DNA of 64,000 nucleotides, from positions 171,058-235,057 of the forward strand of contig CAYSPT010000001.1 in the NCBI GenBank assembly GCA_964432985.1. The letters run 5' to 3'. Numbering within the stretch: the stretch's first letter is position 1; each line of letters opens with the position of its first letter. The translations under genes and the position numbers were made by a program. Below, piece by piece: positions 18,224-27,129 of the stretch. The stretch comes from CAYSPT01 sp964432985 (GTDB taxonomy: Bacteria > Muiribacteriota > CAYSPT01). A model generated the notes under the pieces. That model did not search any database and was not told where the DNA came from. It was given only the letters and a program-made list of their open reading frames with translations.

Positions 18224-19444
18224 ATGGAATCAGCTATTAAGACGATCAACTACCGGCAGCTGGTGCGGAAATCCATGGCGTTTCTGCAGCGGAAAGTCCT
18301 GGACAGACATCATGAACCGTTTGATATTCTTCTTTTCGGTATCGTCATTACGCTGACAGCCGCCGGGATCATCATGGTCTACTCTTCGGGATTCGTTACT
18401 GCCCTGAAGGATTTTCACAACAGTTTTTTCTTCGTAAAAAAACAGCTCATTTCCTGTGTGGTGGGATTCATTCTCCTGCTGTTTTTCATGAACTTTGATT
18501 ACCGTTATCTCAAAACGCTGGCGGTTCCCATTCTCGGCCTGTCATACATATTGCTTCTGATGGTTTTTGTTCCCGGTATCGGGCGTACCAATTATGGAGC
18601 GGCCCGGTGGCTGATAATCGGTCCACTGAGCTTTCAATCCTCGGAGTTTGCCAAGCTGGCAGCAATTATTTTTATGTCAGCTTTCCTGTCAAACAAGTCA
18701 ATAGATCCACGTTCGTTCAGAAAATTCGTACTTCCCGGGCTGATAGTTACCGCTACTATCGCGGCCCTGGTGCTTATGCAACCTGACTTGAGCACAGCAG
18801 TGTCCATTTCCGTGCTGATATTCGTTCTGCTGTTTGTGGCCCGGAGCAAGCTCAGCCATCTCTCGATAATCGGCCTGGTCGGTTCGATTTCAGTATTCCT
18901 GCTCATTGTTTCAAAGGGATACCGGCTCCGCAGGTTTCTGGCGTTTCTCGACCCCTGGAAGGACATGCAGGATTCCGGTTATCATATTGTTCAGTCACTG
19001 CTGGCTGTGTCCGGTGGCGGTCTGACCGGGGTCGGTTTGGGAAAGAGCATTCAAAAGTACCTGTATCTGCCCAAGCAGTACAATGATTTTATATTTGCCA
19101 TAATCACTGAAGAGCTGGGAGTATTCGGGGCTCTCTGCATTATGGGGCTTTTTGTCGTTTTCTTGTGGCGCGGTCTGAAGACTGCTATGGGCGCTCCGGA
19201 CCGGTTTGGGGGACTTCTGGCCTGCGGGCTGGTGGCCATGGTGGTAATTCAAGCTATATTGAATATAGGTGTTGTTCTCAGCTTCTTCCCTACAACTGGC
19301 CTTCCTCTTCCTTTCATCAGCTTTGGCGGTTCGTCACTCGTAATAAACCTTTGTGCTGTGGGAATACTGTTGAATATTTCCCGCCGACGAAGGGTGGTTC
19401 ATTCGTCCCGTAACCTGCGCAGATCACGACATAAAACTGCTTAG
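18224..19444 (+). CDS. ftsW: Septal SEDS glycosyltransferase FtsW
   Basis: A 406-residue SEDS-family membrane protein with about ten hydrophobic helices that polymerises lipid II together with FtsI. Recognisable are GIIMVYSSG, the helix around RWLIIGPLSFQSSEFAK, YHIVQSLLAVSGGGLTGVGLG and the final LPFISFGGSSL. The C-terminal tail is very basic (RRRRVVHSSRNLRRSRHK), as expected for the cytoplasmic end. It starts 15 bp after murD, with a GGAAAGAAG ribosome site. Confidence 0.95.
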   Translation: MESAIKTINYRQLVRKSMAFLQRKVLDRHHEPFDILLFGIVITLTAAGIIMVYSSGFVTALKDFHNSFFFVKKQLISCVVGFILLLFFMNFDYRYLKTLAVPILGLSYILLLMVFVPGIGRTNYGAARWLIIGPLSFQSSEFAKLAAIIFMSAFLSNKSIDPRSFRKFVLPGLIVTATIAALVLMQPDLSTAVSISVLIFVLLFVARSKLSHLSIIGLVGSISVFLLIVSKGYRLRRFLAFLDPWKDMQDSGYHIVQSLLAVSGGGLTGVGLGKSIQKYLYLPKQYNDFIFAIITEELGVFGALCIMGLFVVFLWRGLKTAMGAPDRFGGLLACGLVAMVVIQAILNIGVVLSFFPTTGLPLPFISFGGSSLVINLCAVGILLNISRRRRVVHSSRNLRRSRHKTA

Positions 19445-19519
19445 CTGCCACCGGGTGCTCTACAATAACATGCGTGCGGCGGCACTATAACGTTAGTTGT
19501 TGAAACATTGCCCAATGAT

Positions 19520-20659
19520 ATGAAGATTACTACTGCACGACGGCTCATACTTTTTACCGGTGGTGGTACTGCCGGTCATGTCGTCCCGGCCCTGGCTGTT
19601 GCCGAATTGCTGCGAACGAGCGGCGCCGGTGAGGTATGTTTTTGCGGCAGCCGTAAGGGCTTGGAAATGGACCTGGTATCCGGGGCGGGATTCCCATTTT
19701 TTTCACTGCCTACCGCGCCATATTTGAGACGGTTTGACCTCTCCTTTATCCGGGCCCTGGGGGTAAACTTCGCCGGATTTTTGAAAGCATATGCGCTGCT
19801 ACTGCGGCTTCGTCCGATAGTGGTAGTGGCAATGGGGGGGTACGTAGCGGTTCCGGTAGCCCTGGCAGCCTGGGTTCGCGGAATACCACTTATTCTTCAC
19901 GAGCAAAATGCCGTTCCCGGTTTGGGGAACCGTATTCTGGACCCACTGGCAAAAGTGGTGTGCGTGTCGTTTCCTGACACGGTTAAATGTTTCAAAAAAG
20001 CTGTTTGGACAGGAAATCCGGTTAGATTTACCGGTGAGCGCCTGACAACCGGAACTTCCCGGCGTAATGACAGGAAAACACTGGTTTGTTTCGGGGGAAG
20101 CCAGGGTGCTGAATTCATCAACAACTTGCTGCTTCGATCCCTTGAAAAACTGTTGAAAACAGGCATCAGGATTATCTGGGCAACCGGACGTTCCGGGTAC
20201 CGAAGCATTCTCGAAAAACTGCACGCCGTCCCGGGGATACAAACGGTTTTGAGAGAAGAACAGCTAGAAGTGTACGAGTACATTACCGAGATGGAAGAAG
20301 TAATGTCGGCAGCAGATTTGGTTGTGGCCCGTTCCGGTGCAACCACTATTGCCGAGTTGACGTTTCTGGGAAAACCATCGTTACTGATACCACTTCCTTC
20401 TGCCACGGAGAACCACCAGGTGATCAATGCCCGTCACCTGGAGCGGTCCGGTGGTTGCCGGGTTCTTGAGCAGCGTGAACTGACCGGTGCTGGTAAGAAT
20501 CCGGCTGATGTTTTTGCCGATGAAATTATGGAACTACTAGACGAACAGGAAAGTCTTGCAGCAATGGGCGTCCGGAGCCGGGAATTTGGAAAAAAGAGGG
20601 CGGCGGGACTGGTTTTCCATATTATAATGCACTATATGAAGGCAGGTTTAATGAAATGA
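19520..20659 (+). CDS. murG: Lipid II synthase (UDP-GlcNAc transferase)
   Basis: 379 residues, GT28 family, adding GlcNAc to lipid I at the inner membrane face. Motifs are the N-terminal FTGGGTAGHVVPALA, AMGGYVAVPVALAA, LHEQNAVPGLGNR, CFGGSQGAEFINN and the UDP-GlcNAc site RSGATTIAELTFLG followed by PSATENHQ. I choose ATG 19520; the frame also has TTG at 19508. Neither has a clear ribosome site. The stop at 20657-20659 touches the first 58-bp repeat unit. murC and murB, the usual followers, are not visible. Confidence 0.95.
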   Translation: MKITTARRLILFTGGGTAGHVVPALAVAELLRTSGAGEVCFCGSRKGLEMDLVSGAGFPFFSLPTAPYLRRFDLSFIRALGVNFAGFLKAYALLLRLRPIVVVAMGGYVAVPVALAAWVRGIPLILHEQNAVPGLGNRILDPLAKVVCVSFPDTVKCFKKAVWTGNPVRFTGERLTTGTSRRNDRKTLVCFGGSQGAEFINNLLLRSLEKLLKTGIRIIWATGRSGYRSILEKLHAVPGIQTVLREEQLEVYEYITEMEEVMSAADLVVARSGATTIAELTFLGKPSLLIPLPSATENHQVINARHLERSGGCRVLEQRELTGAGKNPADVFADEIMELLDEQESLAAMGVRSREFGKKRAAGLVFHIIMHYMKAGLMK

Positions 20660-20770
20660 AATCAACAACCTAATCTGGAAATAGATCTGTTGTTGTCATG
20701 TGCTAATGAGAAAGAGAAATCAACAACCTAATCTGGAAATAGATCTGTTGTTGTCATGTGCTAATGAGAA
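20658..20770 (+). repeat. 58-bp tandem repeat array, left part
   Basis: Two units in direct tandem: unit 1 spans 20658-20715 and unit 2 runs 20716-20770 before the assembly gap. The units are identical over the visible part. Each contains CAACAAC (20663-20669 in unit 1) and GTTGTTG (20689-20695) flanking AATCT/AGATCT, so each can fold into an imperfect hairpin of about 12 bp. The bases between hairpins are the same in all full units, unlike CRISPR spacers. Confidence 0.9.
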
Positions 20771-20870
20771 NNNNNNNNNNNNNNNNNNNNNNNNNNNNNN
20801 NNNNNNNNNNNNNNNNNNNNNNNNNNNNNNNNNNNNNNNNNNNNNNNNNNNNNNNNNNNNNNNNNNNNNN
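20771..20870. other. Assembly gap (100 N)
   Basis: Exactly 100 undetermined bases, the conventional placeholder for a gap of unknown size. Both sides are the same repeat in matching phase. The assembler probably stopped inside the array. Confidence 0.98.
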
Positions 20871-20968
20871 GAAATCAACAACCTAATCTGGAAATAGATC
20901 TGTTGTTGTCATGTGCTAATGAGAAAGAGAAATCAACAACATTTTCCGGATTTAGATCTGTTGTTGTA
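20871..20968 (+). repeat. 58-bp tandem repeat array, right part
   Basis: One full unit (20871-20928) and a diverged terminal unit from 20929. In the last unit the arms CAACAAC and GATCTGTTGTTG are kept but the interior is changed to an ATTTTCCGGATTT-like core. The last GTTGTTG arm overlaps a possible -35 box for ftsQ. Confidence 0.85.
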
Positions 20969-20989
20969 TATACAATGAGGTGATATAAT
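20961..20989 (+). promoter_or_regulatory. Possible promoter for ftsQAZ
   Basis: TTGTTG (20961-20966), a 17-bp spacer and a perfect TATAAT (20984-20989). The -35 half is only 3/6 to consensus and is supplied by the end of the degenerate last repeat. GAGGTGAT at 20977-20984 could instead be a ribosome site. Confidence 0.5.
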
Positions 20990-21104
20990 TAGCGGCACTA
21001 GGTATGAAAGGCAGAAAAGCCTTATCAGAAAAGGGAATCGGGCATTCAAAAAGTCGAAAGTAGTAACGATTTCGGAGATCCGCCACCGGCGTCAGGTCCG
21101 GTCT

Positions 21105-21923
21105 GTGAGGGCGTCCTCGAAAAAGCGCAAAGGTTCCTTTAAAAAGGAACTCAGTCGGCGTCTTAAACGTCTTCGTCCTCTTGTCGGTCCCGCTCGGCTG
21201 GTGGTCAGGGTAGCTCTGATCCTTTTACTGGTTACGGTATTCATACTGGAACTGAGATATCTGGTATTCGACATGCCATTGTTCAGGATAAGAAAAGTGG
21301 AAGTAAAGGCGCCTGACAACATTCAGGTAGAACAGGCGCTGAGGCTCGGTGGAGTCAGGCTGAATCAAAGCTCTCTTAAATTTGAGCCGGAAGTGGTCGC
21401 CAAGAAAATAGAGACAATGCCACACGTTAAAACGGTTGACGTTTACCAGGACAGCATAGATAAAATTATTATCGAAATTGAAGAGCGGGTACCGGTCGCT
21501 TTCATCGTGGGGAGCGCCGGCCGGATTTTAGAGGTTGATGATGAGGGATTCGTCCTGGGTGAGAAAAGTAAGCAGACACCCTCCGCTCTGCCGTTCATAA
21601 CCGGTACCAGCGTTGAAATGGTTGAAAAAGGTTTCTGTATAGTTGATTCGTCATTGAAAGAAGTGCTGGGGTGGCTGGATCCACTGAAAATGTTTTTTGA
21701 TAAAAAGGTGTCGGAGATTAACATCGGTAATCCTCACGCCCGGTATATCTACACAGTTGACGGAATTAAAATATATTTGAACAATGTCGAAGAACTTCGT
21801 TCTCAACTGCCGTTTATCCGTCGGGCATTAGAAGAGGTAGAGAAGAAGTATTCCAGGATAGACTACATTGATGTCCGGTATAAATGCGGGCTTATAGTCA
21901 AACCTGAACGGGGCTTGCTTTAG
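21105..21923 (+). CDS. ftsQ: Cell division protein FtsQ
   Basis: A 272-residue bitopic protein: a very basic cytoplasmic N-terminus, one membrane helix (about 32-50), a POTRA domain beginning FRIRKVEVKAPDN and an FtsQ beta domain (RVPVAFIVGS to DYIDVRY). It recruits FtsL/FtsB in the periplasm. GTG 21105 lacks a good ribosome site. The frame stays open back to 20979 with no ATG, GTG or TTG, but ATA/ATT codons follow GAGGTGAT at 20977-20984, so a longer form with a rare start is possible. A 19-codon ATG frame at 21004 is in another phase. Confidence 0.9.
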   Translation: MRASSKKRKGSFKKELSRRLKRLRPLVGPARLVVRVALILLLVTVFILELRYLVFDMPLFRIRKVEVKAPDNIQVEQALRLGGVRLNQSSLKFEPEVVAKKIETMPHVKTVDVYQDSIDKIIIEIEERVPVAFIVGSAGRILEVDDEGFVLGEKSKQTPSALPFITGTSVEMVEKGFCIVDSSLKEVLGWLDPLKMFFDKKVSEINIGNPHARYIYTVDGIKIYLNNVEELRSQLPFIRRALEEVEKKYSRIDYIDVRYKCGLIVKPERGLL

Positions 21924-21936
21924 GAGGTGCTTTATT

Positions 21937-23172
21937 TTGTCCGCCGAGGACATTGTGGTGGCTCTCGACCTGGGCACGGGTATGGTGACAACTCTGGTTG
22001 GCGCGGTGAGTGAAGAGGACCGGGTCGAAGTTATTGGAGTTGGCCAGTCGCAGTCAACAGGTATGAAAAAAGGCGTTGTAATTAATATAGAGGAGACGGT
22101 TCGATCAATAGAAATGTCGGTTGAAGAAGCTGAAAGAATGGCCGACATTGATGTCGACTCAGTCTACATAGGGCTTTCGGGTGCACATATCGCTTCCCAC
22201 AACAGCCGTGGGGTTATAGCTGTTGCCGGAGCGGACCGGGAAATCTCACATGAGGATGTTGAGCGGGTAATCGAAGCCGCTCGTGCCGCCCAGGTCAATC
22301 CGAACAGAGAAGTGATCCACATTATCTCCCGGGAATTCATTGTGGATGACCAGAGCGGTATCAAGGACCCGGTGGGGATGTCCGGAATACGTCTGGAAGC
22401 TGATGTACACATCGTAACTGGTGCCGCCACTGCGGTGCAAAATATTCTCAAGAGCGTTCAGAAAGCCGGACTTCAGGTCAGGGACGTTATTCTCAGCAGC
22501 CTGGCGTCTTCAGAATCCGTACTGACGGGTGACGAGAAGGACCTCGGAGTCCTCTTGCTCGATATGGGGGCGGGTACCACCGATATCTGCCTTTATGTCA
22601 ATGGGAGTGTTGCTTTTTCCAGTGTCATTCCCCTTGGCGGCGACCACATCACAAACGACATTGCCGTCGGTCTCAAAACGCCAACATCTTCAGCAGAATC
22701 CATTAAAAAACTGCACGGTTGTGCACTGGTTTCGATGGTTGAAGACAAGGAACTGATCGAGGTTCCTGTGACCGGCAGCGATAAGGTACGGGCTCTGCCG
22801 AAGAAGGCACTGTGCGAAATTATCGAGCCCAGGGTTGAGGAGATATTCAGGTTTGTTCAGGAAGAAGTACAGAAATTCGGAGAAGGTGAAATGATTCCCG
22901 CCGGTTGCGTTCTGACCGGGGGAACCGCTTTACTTAACGGAATGGACCGTATTGGTTCAGAGGTGCTCGGTATACAAGTCAGGATTGGGCATCCGGTCAG
23001 GGTAAGCGGACTGTCCGACAAGGTTAAAAGCCCGGCTTTCGCTACTTCTCTTGGACTTCTGCAATACGGTTTGCGTGACGAGATGTCGGGCAGCAGCACG
23101 GGGAGTTTTGTGCCTGCCGGAATCGGACGTATATGGGAACAGGTAATTAACTGGTTAAAGAGTATTTTTTAG
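21937..23172 (+). CDS. ftsA: Cell division actin homologue FtsA
   Basis: A 411-residue actin-fold ATPase tethering FtsZ to the membrane. Phosphate loops are ALDLGTGMVTTLVGAV and LLLDMGAGTTDICLYV; the adenosine motif is VLTGGTALLNGM. The SHS2-like 1C domain is in the first third. The last 15 residues (GRIWEQVINWLKSIF) form the expected amphipathic membrane-targeting helix. The start is TTG 21937, well supported by AGGAGGTG 7 nt upstream, and it begins 13 bp after ftsQ. Confidence 0.96.
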   Translation: MSAEDIVVALDLGTGMVTTLVGAVSEEDRVEVIGVGQSQSTGMKKGVVINIEETVRSIEMSVEEAERMADIDVDSVYIGLSGAHIASHNSRGVIAVAGADREISHEDVERVIEAARAAQVNPNREVIHIISREFIVDDQSGIKDPVGMSGIRLEADVHIVTGAATAVQNILKSVQKAGLQVRDVILSSLASSESVLTGDEKDLGVLLLDMGAGTTDICLYVNGSVAFSSVIPLGGDHITNDIAVGLKTPTSSAESIKKLHGCALVSMVEDKELIEVPVTGSDKVRALPKKALCEIIEPRVEEIFRFVQEEVQKFGEGEMIPAGCVLTGGTALLNGMDRIGSEVLGIQVRIGHPVRVSGLSDKVKSPAFATSLGLLQYGLRDEMSGSSTGSFVPAGIGRIWEQVINWLKSIF

Positions 23173-23240
23173 GATTCCGTACACATAACGGGAAAAGGAA
23201 TCCACACCATTTCAAGAAGAGGCGAGGGAGGTAATGGAAG

Positions 23241-24293
23241 TTGTTCAACTATGAGGCAGTAGAGCAGGTGGCAGAGGTTAAGGTAATTGGTGTAGGTGGC
23301 GGTGGTTCAAATGCGATCAATCGCATGATAGAGTCGAAACTCTCAGGTGTCGAATTCATCGTGGCCAATACCGATGCCCAGGTACTGGCCCTCTCGGAGG
23401 CGAAAACTAAATTACAGCTTGGGGACAAGCAGACAAAGGGGCTGGGTGCCGGAGCCAATGTGGATGTTGGGCGGAAAGCAGCCGAGGAGGACCGTGAAAA
23501 AATCCGGGCATCCCTGGAAGGCTCGGACATGGTTTTTATTACCGCCGGTATGGGGGGCGGCACCGGTACCGGAGCATCACCGGTAGTAGCCGAAATTGCT
23601 CGCGGTCTGAACGCTCTCACCGTAGGAGTAGTAACCAAGCCGTTCAGTTTCGAAGGACGCAAGAGGATGTCCCAGGCGGAAGATGGCATTAAAGAGCTCA
23701 GAGATAAAGTGGATGCAATTATCGTTATTCCCAATGACAAGCTTTTGACGGTGATTGACCAGGATACACCGATAATGGATGCGTTCAAAGTCGCCGACGA
23801 TGTGCTACGTCAGGGTGTGCAGGGAATCTCCGATCTTATCACCGTTCCCGGGCTCATCAATCTTGACTTCGCTGATGTCCGCACCGTTATGACCACGGCC
23901 GGATCCGCTCTTATGGGAATAGGGCAGGGAACCGGTGAAAACCGCGCCGTTCAGGCTGCCCAGGCGGCGGTGGGCTGCCCGTTGCTGGAATCGAATATCG
24001 ATGGAGCTAAAGGTATTCTTATGAACGTGACCGGGGGAATGGATCTGGGTTTGCACGAAGTAAACAAGGCTGCCGAAATCGTTGCCGAAGCAGCTGACGA
24101 TGACGCCGAGATTATCTTCGGTGCGGTTATCGATCCCGAGATAGAAGATGAAATCCGTCTTACCGTAATTGCAACGGGATTTGATGCTATTCGGTCCGGT
24201 GTGTCGCGACCCAAGGAATTTGAAAAGGTGACCAGACTTCCCATGCGGTCGGACGAACTCGATGTGCCGTCGTTCCTCCGCTCCAAGGGTTGA
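23241..24293 (+). CDS. ftsZ: Cell division tubulin homologue FtsZ
   Basis: A 350-residue GTPase forming the Z ring. Seen: VIGVGGGGSNAINRM, the tubulin signature GMGGGTGTGASPVV, the T7 loop NLDFADVRTVM, and the conserved C-terminal peptide ELDVPSFLRSKG that binds FtsA. The variable linker before it is short. The start is TTG 23241 with GGGAGGT about 8 nt upstream; the nearby ATG at 23234 is out of frame and stops at once. It is the last gene before a terminator. Confidence 0.97.
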   Translation: MFNYEAVEQVAEVKVIGVGGGGSNAINRMIESKLSGVEFIVANTDAQVLALSEAKTKLQLGDKQTKGLGAGANVDVGRKAAEEDREKIRASLEGSDMVFITAGMGGGTGTGASPVVAEIARGLNALTVGVVTKPFSFEGRKRMSQAEDGIKELRDKVDAIIVIPNDKLLTVIDQDTPIMDAFKVADDVLRQGVQGISDLITVPGLINLDFADVRTVMTTAGSALMGIGQGTGENRAVQAAQAAVGCPLLESNIDGAKGILMNVTGGMDLGLHEVNKAAEIVAEAADDDAEIIFGAVIDPEIEDEIRLTVIATGFDAIRSGVSRPKEFEKVTRLPMRSDELDVPSFLRSKG

Positions 24294-24345
24294 TTTATAT
24301 AGAACAGATCAGTAAAGCAGCAACTTTCATAACCTCTAGTCCATA

Positions 24346-24377
24346 CCGGCAGGTCTAATAAGGCCTGCCGGATTTTG
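24346..24377 (+). terminator. Rho-independent terminator after ftsZ
   Basis: CCGGCAGG (24346-24353) pairs perfectly with CCTGCCGG (24364-24371) across a 10-base loop, followed by ATTTTG. It lies 53 bp after the ftsZ stop and closes the division cluster. Confidence 0.85.
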
Positions 24378-24417
24378 TATACTCGATTTTTTTCATGGCA
24401 AAATGGTATAGTTGATG

Positions 24418-24438
24418 AACCCGCCTATTTCATGAGTT
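24418..24438 (-). repeat. Dispersed motif copy 2 (inverted)
   Basis: On the minus strand this reads AACTCATGAAATAGGCGGGTT, differing from the copy at 59085-59105 at one base out of 21. It lies in the ftsZ/glycosyltransferase gap. Confidence 0.6.
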
Positions 24439-24554
24439 GCCGTTGTGGCTGTAGCAGGCTTACTTGTGAAATTTGAGGGTTTACCTGGAAATTGCAGTTG
24501 GCTTCGCCGCAGCTGAATATCTACTGTAGATTTCTGGTTAGCGAGGTGTATTCA

Positions 24555-25754
24555 GTGTTATCGGTATGTATGATAGTTAAGGATGAAGAAGCCTTTCTCG
24601 GTGAGTGCCTGACCAGCCTTGCACCTGTTGCCGGAGAACTGGTTATTGTAGATACCGGTTCAACCGATGGAACTGTGGATATTGTCCGGTTGTATGACGC
24701 CCGTCTTTTCGAGATACCATGGTCCGATGATTTTGCTGCTGCCCGCAATACCTCCCTGGAGTATGCCAGGGGAGATTGGATACTGGTTGTGGATGCCGAT
24801 GAGCGTCTCCACGAAGATGACTGTGAAAAACTATTAAACTGGATAGCCCGGGACGAAGATGACATTACCACCCTCAGGATAATCAACCCGGACGGAACTG
24901 AAGGCCGCCTGCCGCGTTTGTTTAAGAAAAACGCGGGACTCAGGTACCGGGGACGTATCCACGAGCAGCTCGTCATGCCATCCGGCCGTCGCCCCGCACG
25001 GATGGCCCACACGGAGGTGCGGTTGTTTCATGTCGGGTACACTCCCGAGGTTGTGGCCGGGCGTGCCAAGATAGAGAGAAACATCGATTTGCTGCAACGG
25101 ATTCTCATGGAGTCTCCGGCTGATGTTCCCGCCCGCTATCACCTGGCGTGCACTTACCAGTATGCCCGGGAGTACGACGAGGCATTCAAGCGGTGGAATG
25201 ATGTTATACCCGACCTGGAAAGTGAAGAACGCATAGAGGCTCTCAAATGCCGGGCTATCTGCATTAGCGAAACGAGAACACCACTTGAAGCAGTGAAAGC
25301 CATCGAAGAGGTCCTGCGGCTCATTCCGGATGATGCCTCTCTGCATGTTCGAATGGCCCAGCTCTTTAACACGCTTGGTGATGTGGCCGGTTTGCGGCGC
25401 GAAGTCGACATCTTGTCGAAACTTGCTCCTGAAAGCAGGAATTACAGGGTATTTAAAGCTATAGTGTATTTCCATGAGCAGAGATACGTAATGGCTGCCG
25501 CAGAGTTTGCCAAACTGCTGGTGGACTATCCGGATGAGCCCGCCAGTTATGTAAATCTGGCTCATGTCTTGATTACCGCGGGCGATGCCTGGGACGCGTT
25601 GGCCACCATAGAAGAAGGGTTTACCAGGTGTGGTCCGGCTGATGAGTTTGCCCGGTTTCTCTCGGTTATAGAAGTTGAAAAGGACGGAGAGCTTACCCTG
25701 CGGGTCAGGGCTTTGATGGAAAAGTTTCCCCTTTTAGCCCGAAAACTGCAATAG
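24555..25754 (+). CDS. Family 2 glycosyltransferase with TPR repeats
   Basis: 399 residues. The N-terminal half is a GT2 fold: SVCMIVKDEEAFLGECL, VIVDTGSTDGTVDIV, then the metal-binding VVDADERL. The part RGRIHEQLV plus a later His-rich strand is typical of SunS-like or TPR-linked transferases. The C-terminal half (from about residue 200) is built of TPR helices such as DVPARYHLACTYQYAREYDEA. Donor and acceptor are unknown. The frame extends to TTG 24492, but GTG 24555 has GCGAGGTG about 7 nt upstream and starts exactly where homology should. It is convergent with mtaB. Confidence 0.88.
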   Translation: MLSVCMIVKDEEAFLGECLTSLAPVAGELVIVDTGSTDGTVDIVRLYDARLFEIPWSDDFAAARNTSLEYARGDWILVVDADERLHEDDCEKLLNWIARDEDDITTLRIINPDGTEGRLPRLFKKNAGLRYRGRIHEQLVMPSGRRPARMAHTEVRLFHVGYTPEVVAGRAKIERNIDLLQRILMESPADVPARYHLACTYQYAREYDEAFKRWNDVIPDLESEERIEALKCRAICISETRTPLEAVKAIEEVLRLIPDDASLHVRMAQLFNTLGDVAGLRREVDILSKLAPESRNYRVFKAIVYFHEQRYVMAAAEFAKLLVDYPDEPASYVNLAHVLITAGDAWDALATIEEGFTRCGPADEFARFLSVIEVEKDGELTLRVRALMEKFPLLARKLQ

Positions 25755-25795
25755 ACATTCTGCTACGGCTCGGAATTGAACATAAACGGGTGAAG

Positions 25796-27127
25796 TCAGT
25801 CCTGGATATGTCCTATGAGATTCACATCATCCACACTGTCAAGACGGACAGTAACCAGTGAACCTGTAGCCGGTAACTGCGACTGCGCCGTCTGTGTTGC
25901 CTGACATTTGAAATAGTTGTCCGTCAGAAGAAGATATCGGACGTCATTCAGCGACGAATGATTTTCTGTTCCATGGATTACCACTGCTTGTCTGCTGGTT
26001 CCAACCATAGCGCATGCTGCTTGCTGGCGTTTCTTGATGTCTATTTCTCTCAGCAGTGCGCTTCGTTCCTTTTTTAGAGATGGGAGTATATCATCGCGCT
26101 CATTGGCTGCCGGTGTACCCGGCCGCGGTGAGTACCTGAAGACGTGCAGGTACGTAAACGGCAGCGTCTCGACCAGGGAGCGGGTGTTATCGAAAGCCTG
26201 ACTGGATTCGCTGCAAAAGCCAACCATGATATCTGTACCGATTCCGGGAGCATCGATAGTGGTACTGATCATACTGATCAACGTGGTGTACTCCTCTGCC
26301 GTGTATCCCCGCCCCATACGTGCAAGTACCGTATCATCGCCGCTTTGAAGCGGGATGTGGAAATGAGAGCATACTTTATCGGAACCAGCGATAATTTCAA
26401 CCAGTTCCCGGCCAATCCACCGGGGTTCCAGCGAGCTGAGCCGTATTCTGAAATCGCCCGGGAGTTCGGTGATGCGTTGCAGCAACCCGGCCAGCGTCAA
26501 CCGTGGCGTGAGATCGAAGCCGTAAGCGGCCAGATTAACGCCCACCAGGACCAGTTCCTGAAACCCCGAGTCAACCACGTGCCTGACCCTTTGTACGACG
26601 TCTTCGGGAGCCATACTGCTCGGTGCCCCCCTGATGTGCCGGACGATACAGTAGGTGCAGGAGCCAGGGCATCCGTCCTGTATTTTGATAAGAGCCCGGG
26701 AACGCATCCTGAGCCCGTGGTGGTTCCCCTGGCTGCCAGGGGGCAACCTGAGGGTGTTGCTGCTGTCCTCGATCCAATGATCGTCCTCTTCATCAATACC
26801 CAGATGTTGCATGAGAGTGCCCGGATTGTGTCCCGGGATGATACCAGAGACACCTGGTATGGAAGCAAGCTCAGATGAATATGCTTTGGGGTAACAACCG
26901 CACAGCATGATGCGGGCAGAGGGGACCTCCTTGATGAGTTTGCGTACCCGCTGGCGGACTTTCTGGGCTCCCCGGCCGGTAACGCAGCAACAGTAGACAA
27001 GAATGAGATCTGCCTTGTCGGTACTCGGTGCAAGCTGGAAATTACCGCTTGCCATCAGTGCCCGGAGTGCTTCTACAGCATCACTCTGGCTCACTTTGCA
27101 TCCAAAATTAACTGCAGTGACTTTCAT
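25796..27127 (-). CDS. mtaB: tRNA t6A37 methylthiotransferase
   Basis: A 443-residue MiaB-family radical SAM enzyme, best matching MtaB, which makes ms2t6A37 in tRNA. The N-terminal UPF0004 domain has three cluster cysteines (FGCKVSQSD, YCCCVTGRG, MLCGCYPK). The radical SAM motif is DGCPGSCTYCIVR (CX3CX2C), and a TRAM-like C-terminus follows. The second motif is unusual: YCCCVT instead of the common NTCTVT. I choose the ATG at 27127; the frame extends further upstream into rimO. It starts 2 bp after the rimO stop, so the two are one operon. Confidence 0.9.
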   Translation of the reverse strand: MKVTAVNFGCKVSQSDAVEALRALMASGNFQLAPSTDKADLILVYCCCVTGRGAQKVRQRVRKLIKEVPSARIMLCGCYPKAYSSELASIPGVSGIIPGHNPGTLMQHLGIDEEDDHWIEDSSNTLRLPPGSQGNHHGLRMRSRALIKIQDGCPGSCTYCIVRHIRGAPSSMAPEDVVQRVRHVVDSGFQELVLVGVNLAAYGFDLTPRLTLAGLLQRITELPGDFRIRLSSLEPRWIGRELVEIIAGSDKVCSHFHIPLQSGDDTVLARMGRGYTAEEYTTLISMISTTIDAPGIGTDIMVGFCSESSQAFDNTRSLVETLPFTYLHVFRYSPRPGTPAANERDDILPSLKKERSALLREIDIKKRQQAACAMVGTSRQAVVIHGTENHSSLNDVRYLLLTDNYFKCQATQTAQSQLPATGSLVTVRLDSVDDVNLIGHIQD

Positions 27128-27129
27128 GG

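Noticed and set aside
20700..20897. Open frame crossing the N gap
   Set aside because: It only exists because N codons cannot be stops; it reads repeat sequence.
20658..20968. CRISPR array, because repeats of about 33 bp with dyad symmetry recur every 58 bp
   Set aside because: The bases between the symmetric parts are identical in all full units, there is no variety of spacers, and no cas genes are present. It is a tandem repeat.
23234..23254. ATG before ftsZ as start codon
   Set aside because: It is out of frame with FtsZ and reaches a stop after six codons; TTG 23241 has a proper ribosome site and frame.
26144..26878. Plus-strand frame of 244 codons
   Set aside because: Antisense to mtaB, whose iron-sulfur motifs are clear on the other strand.
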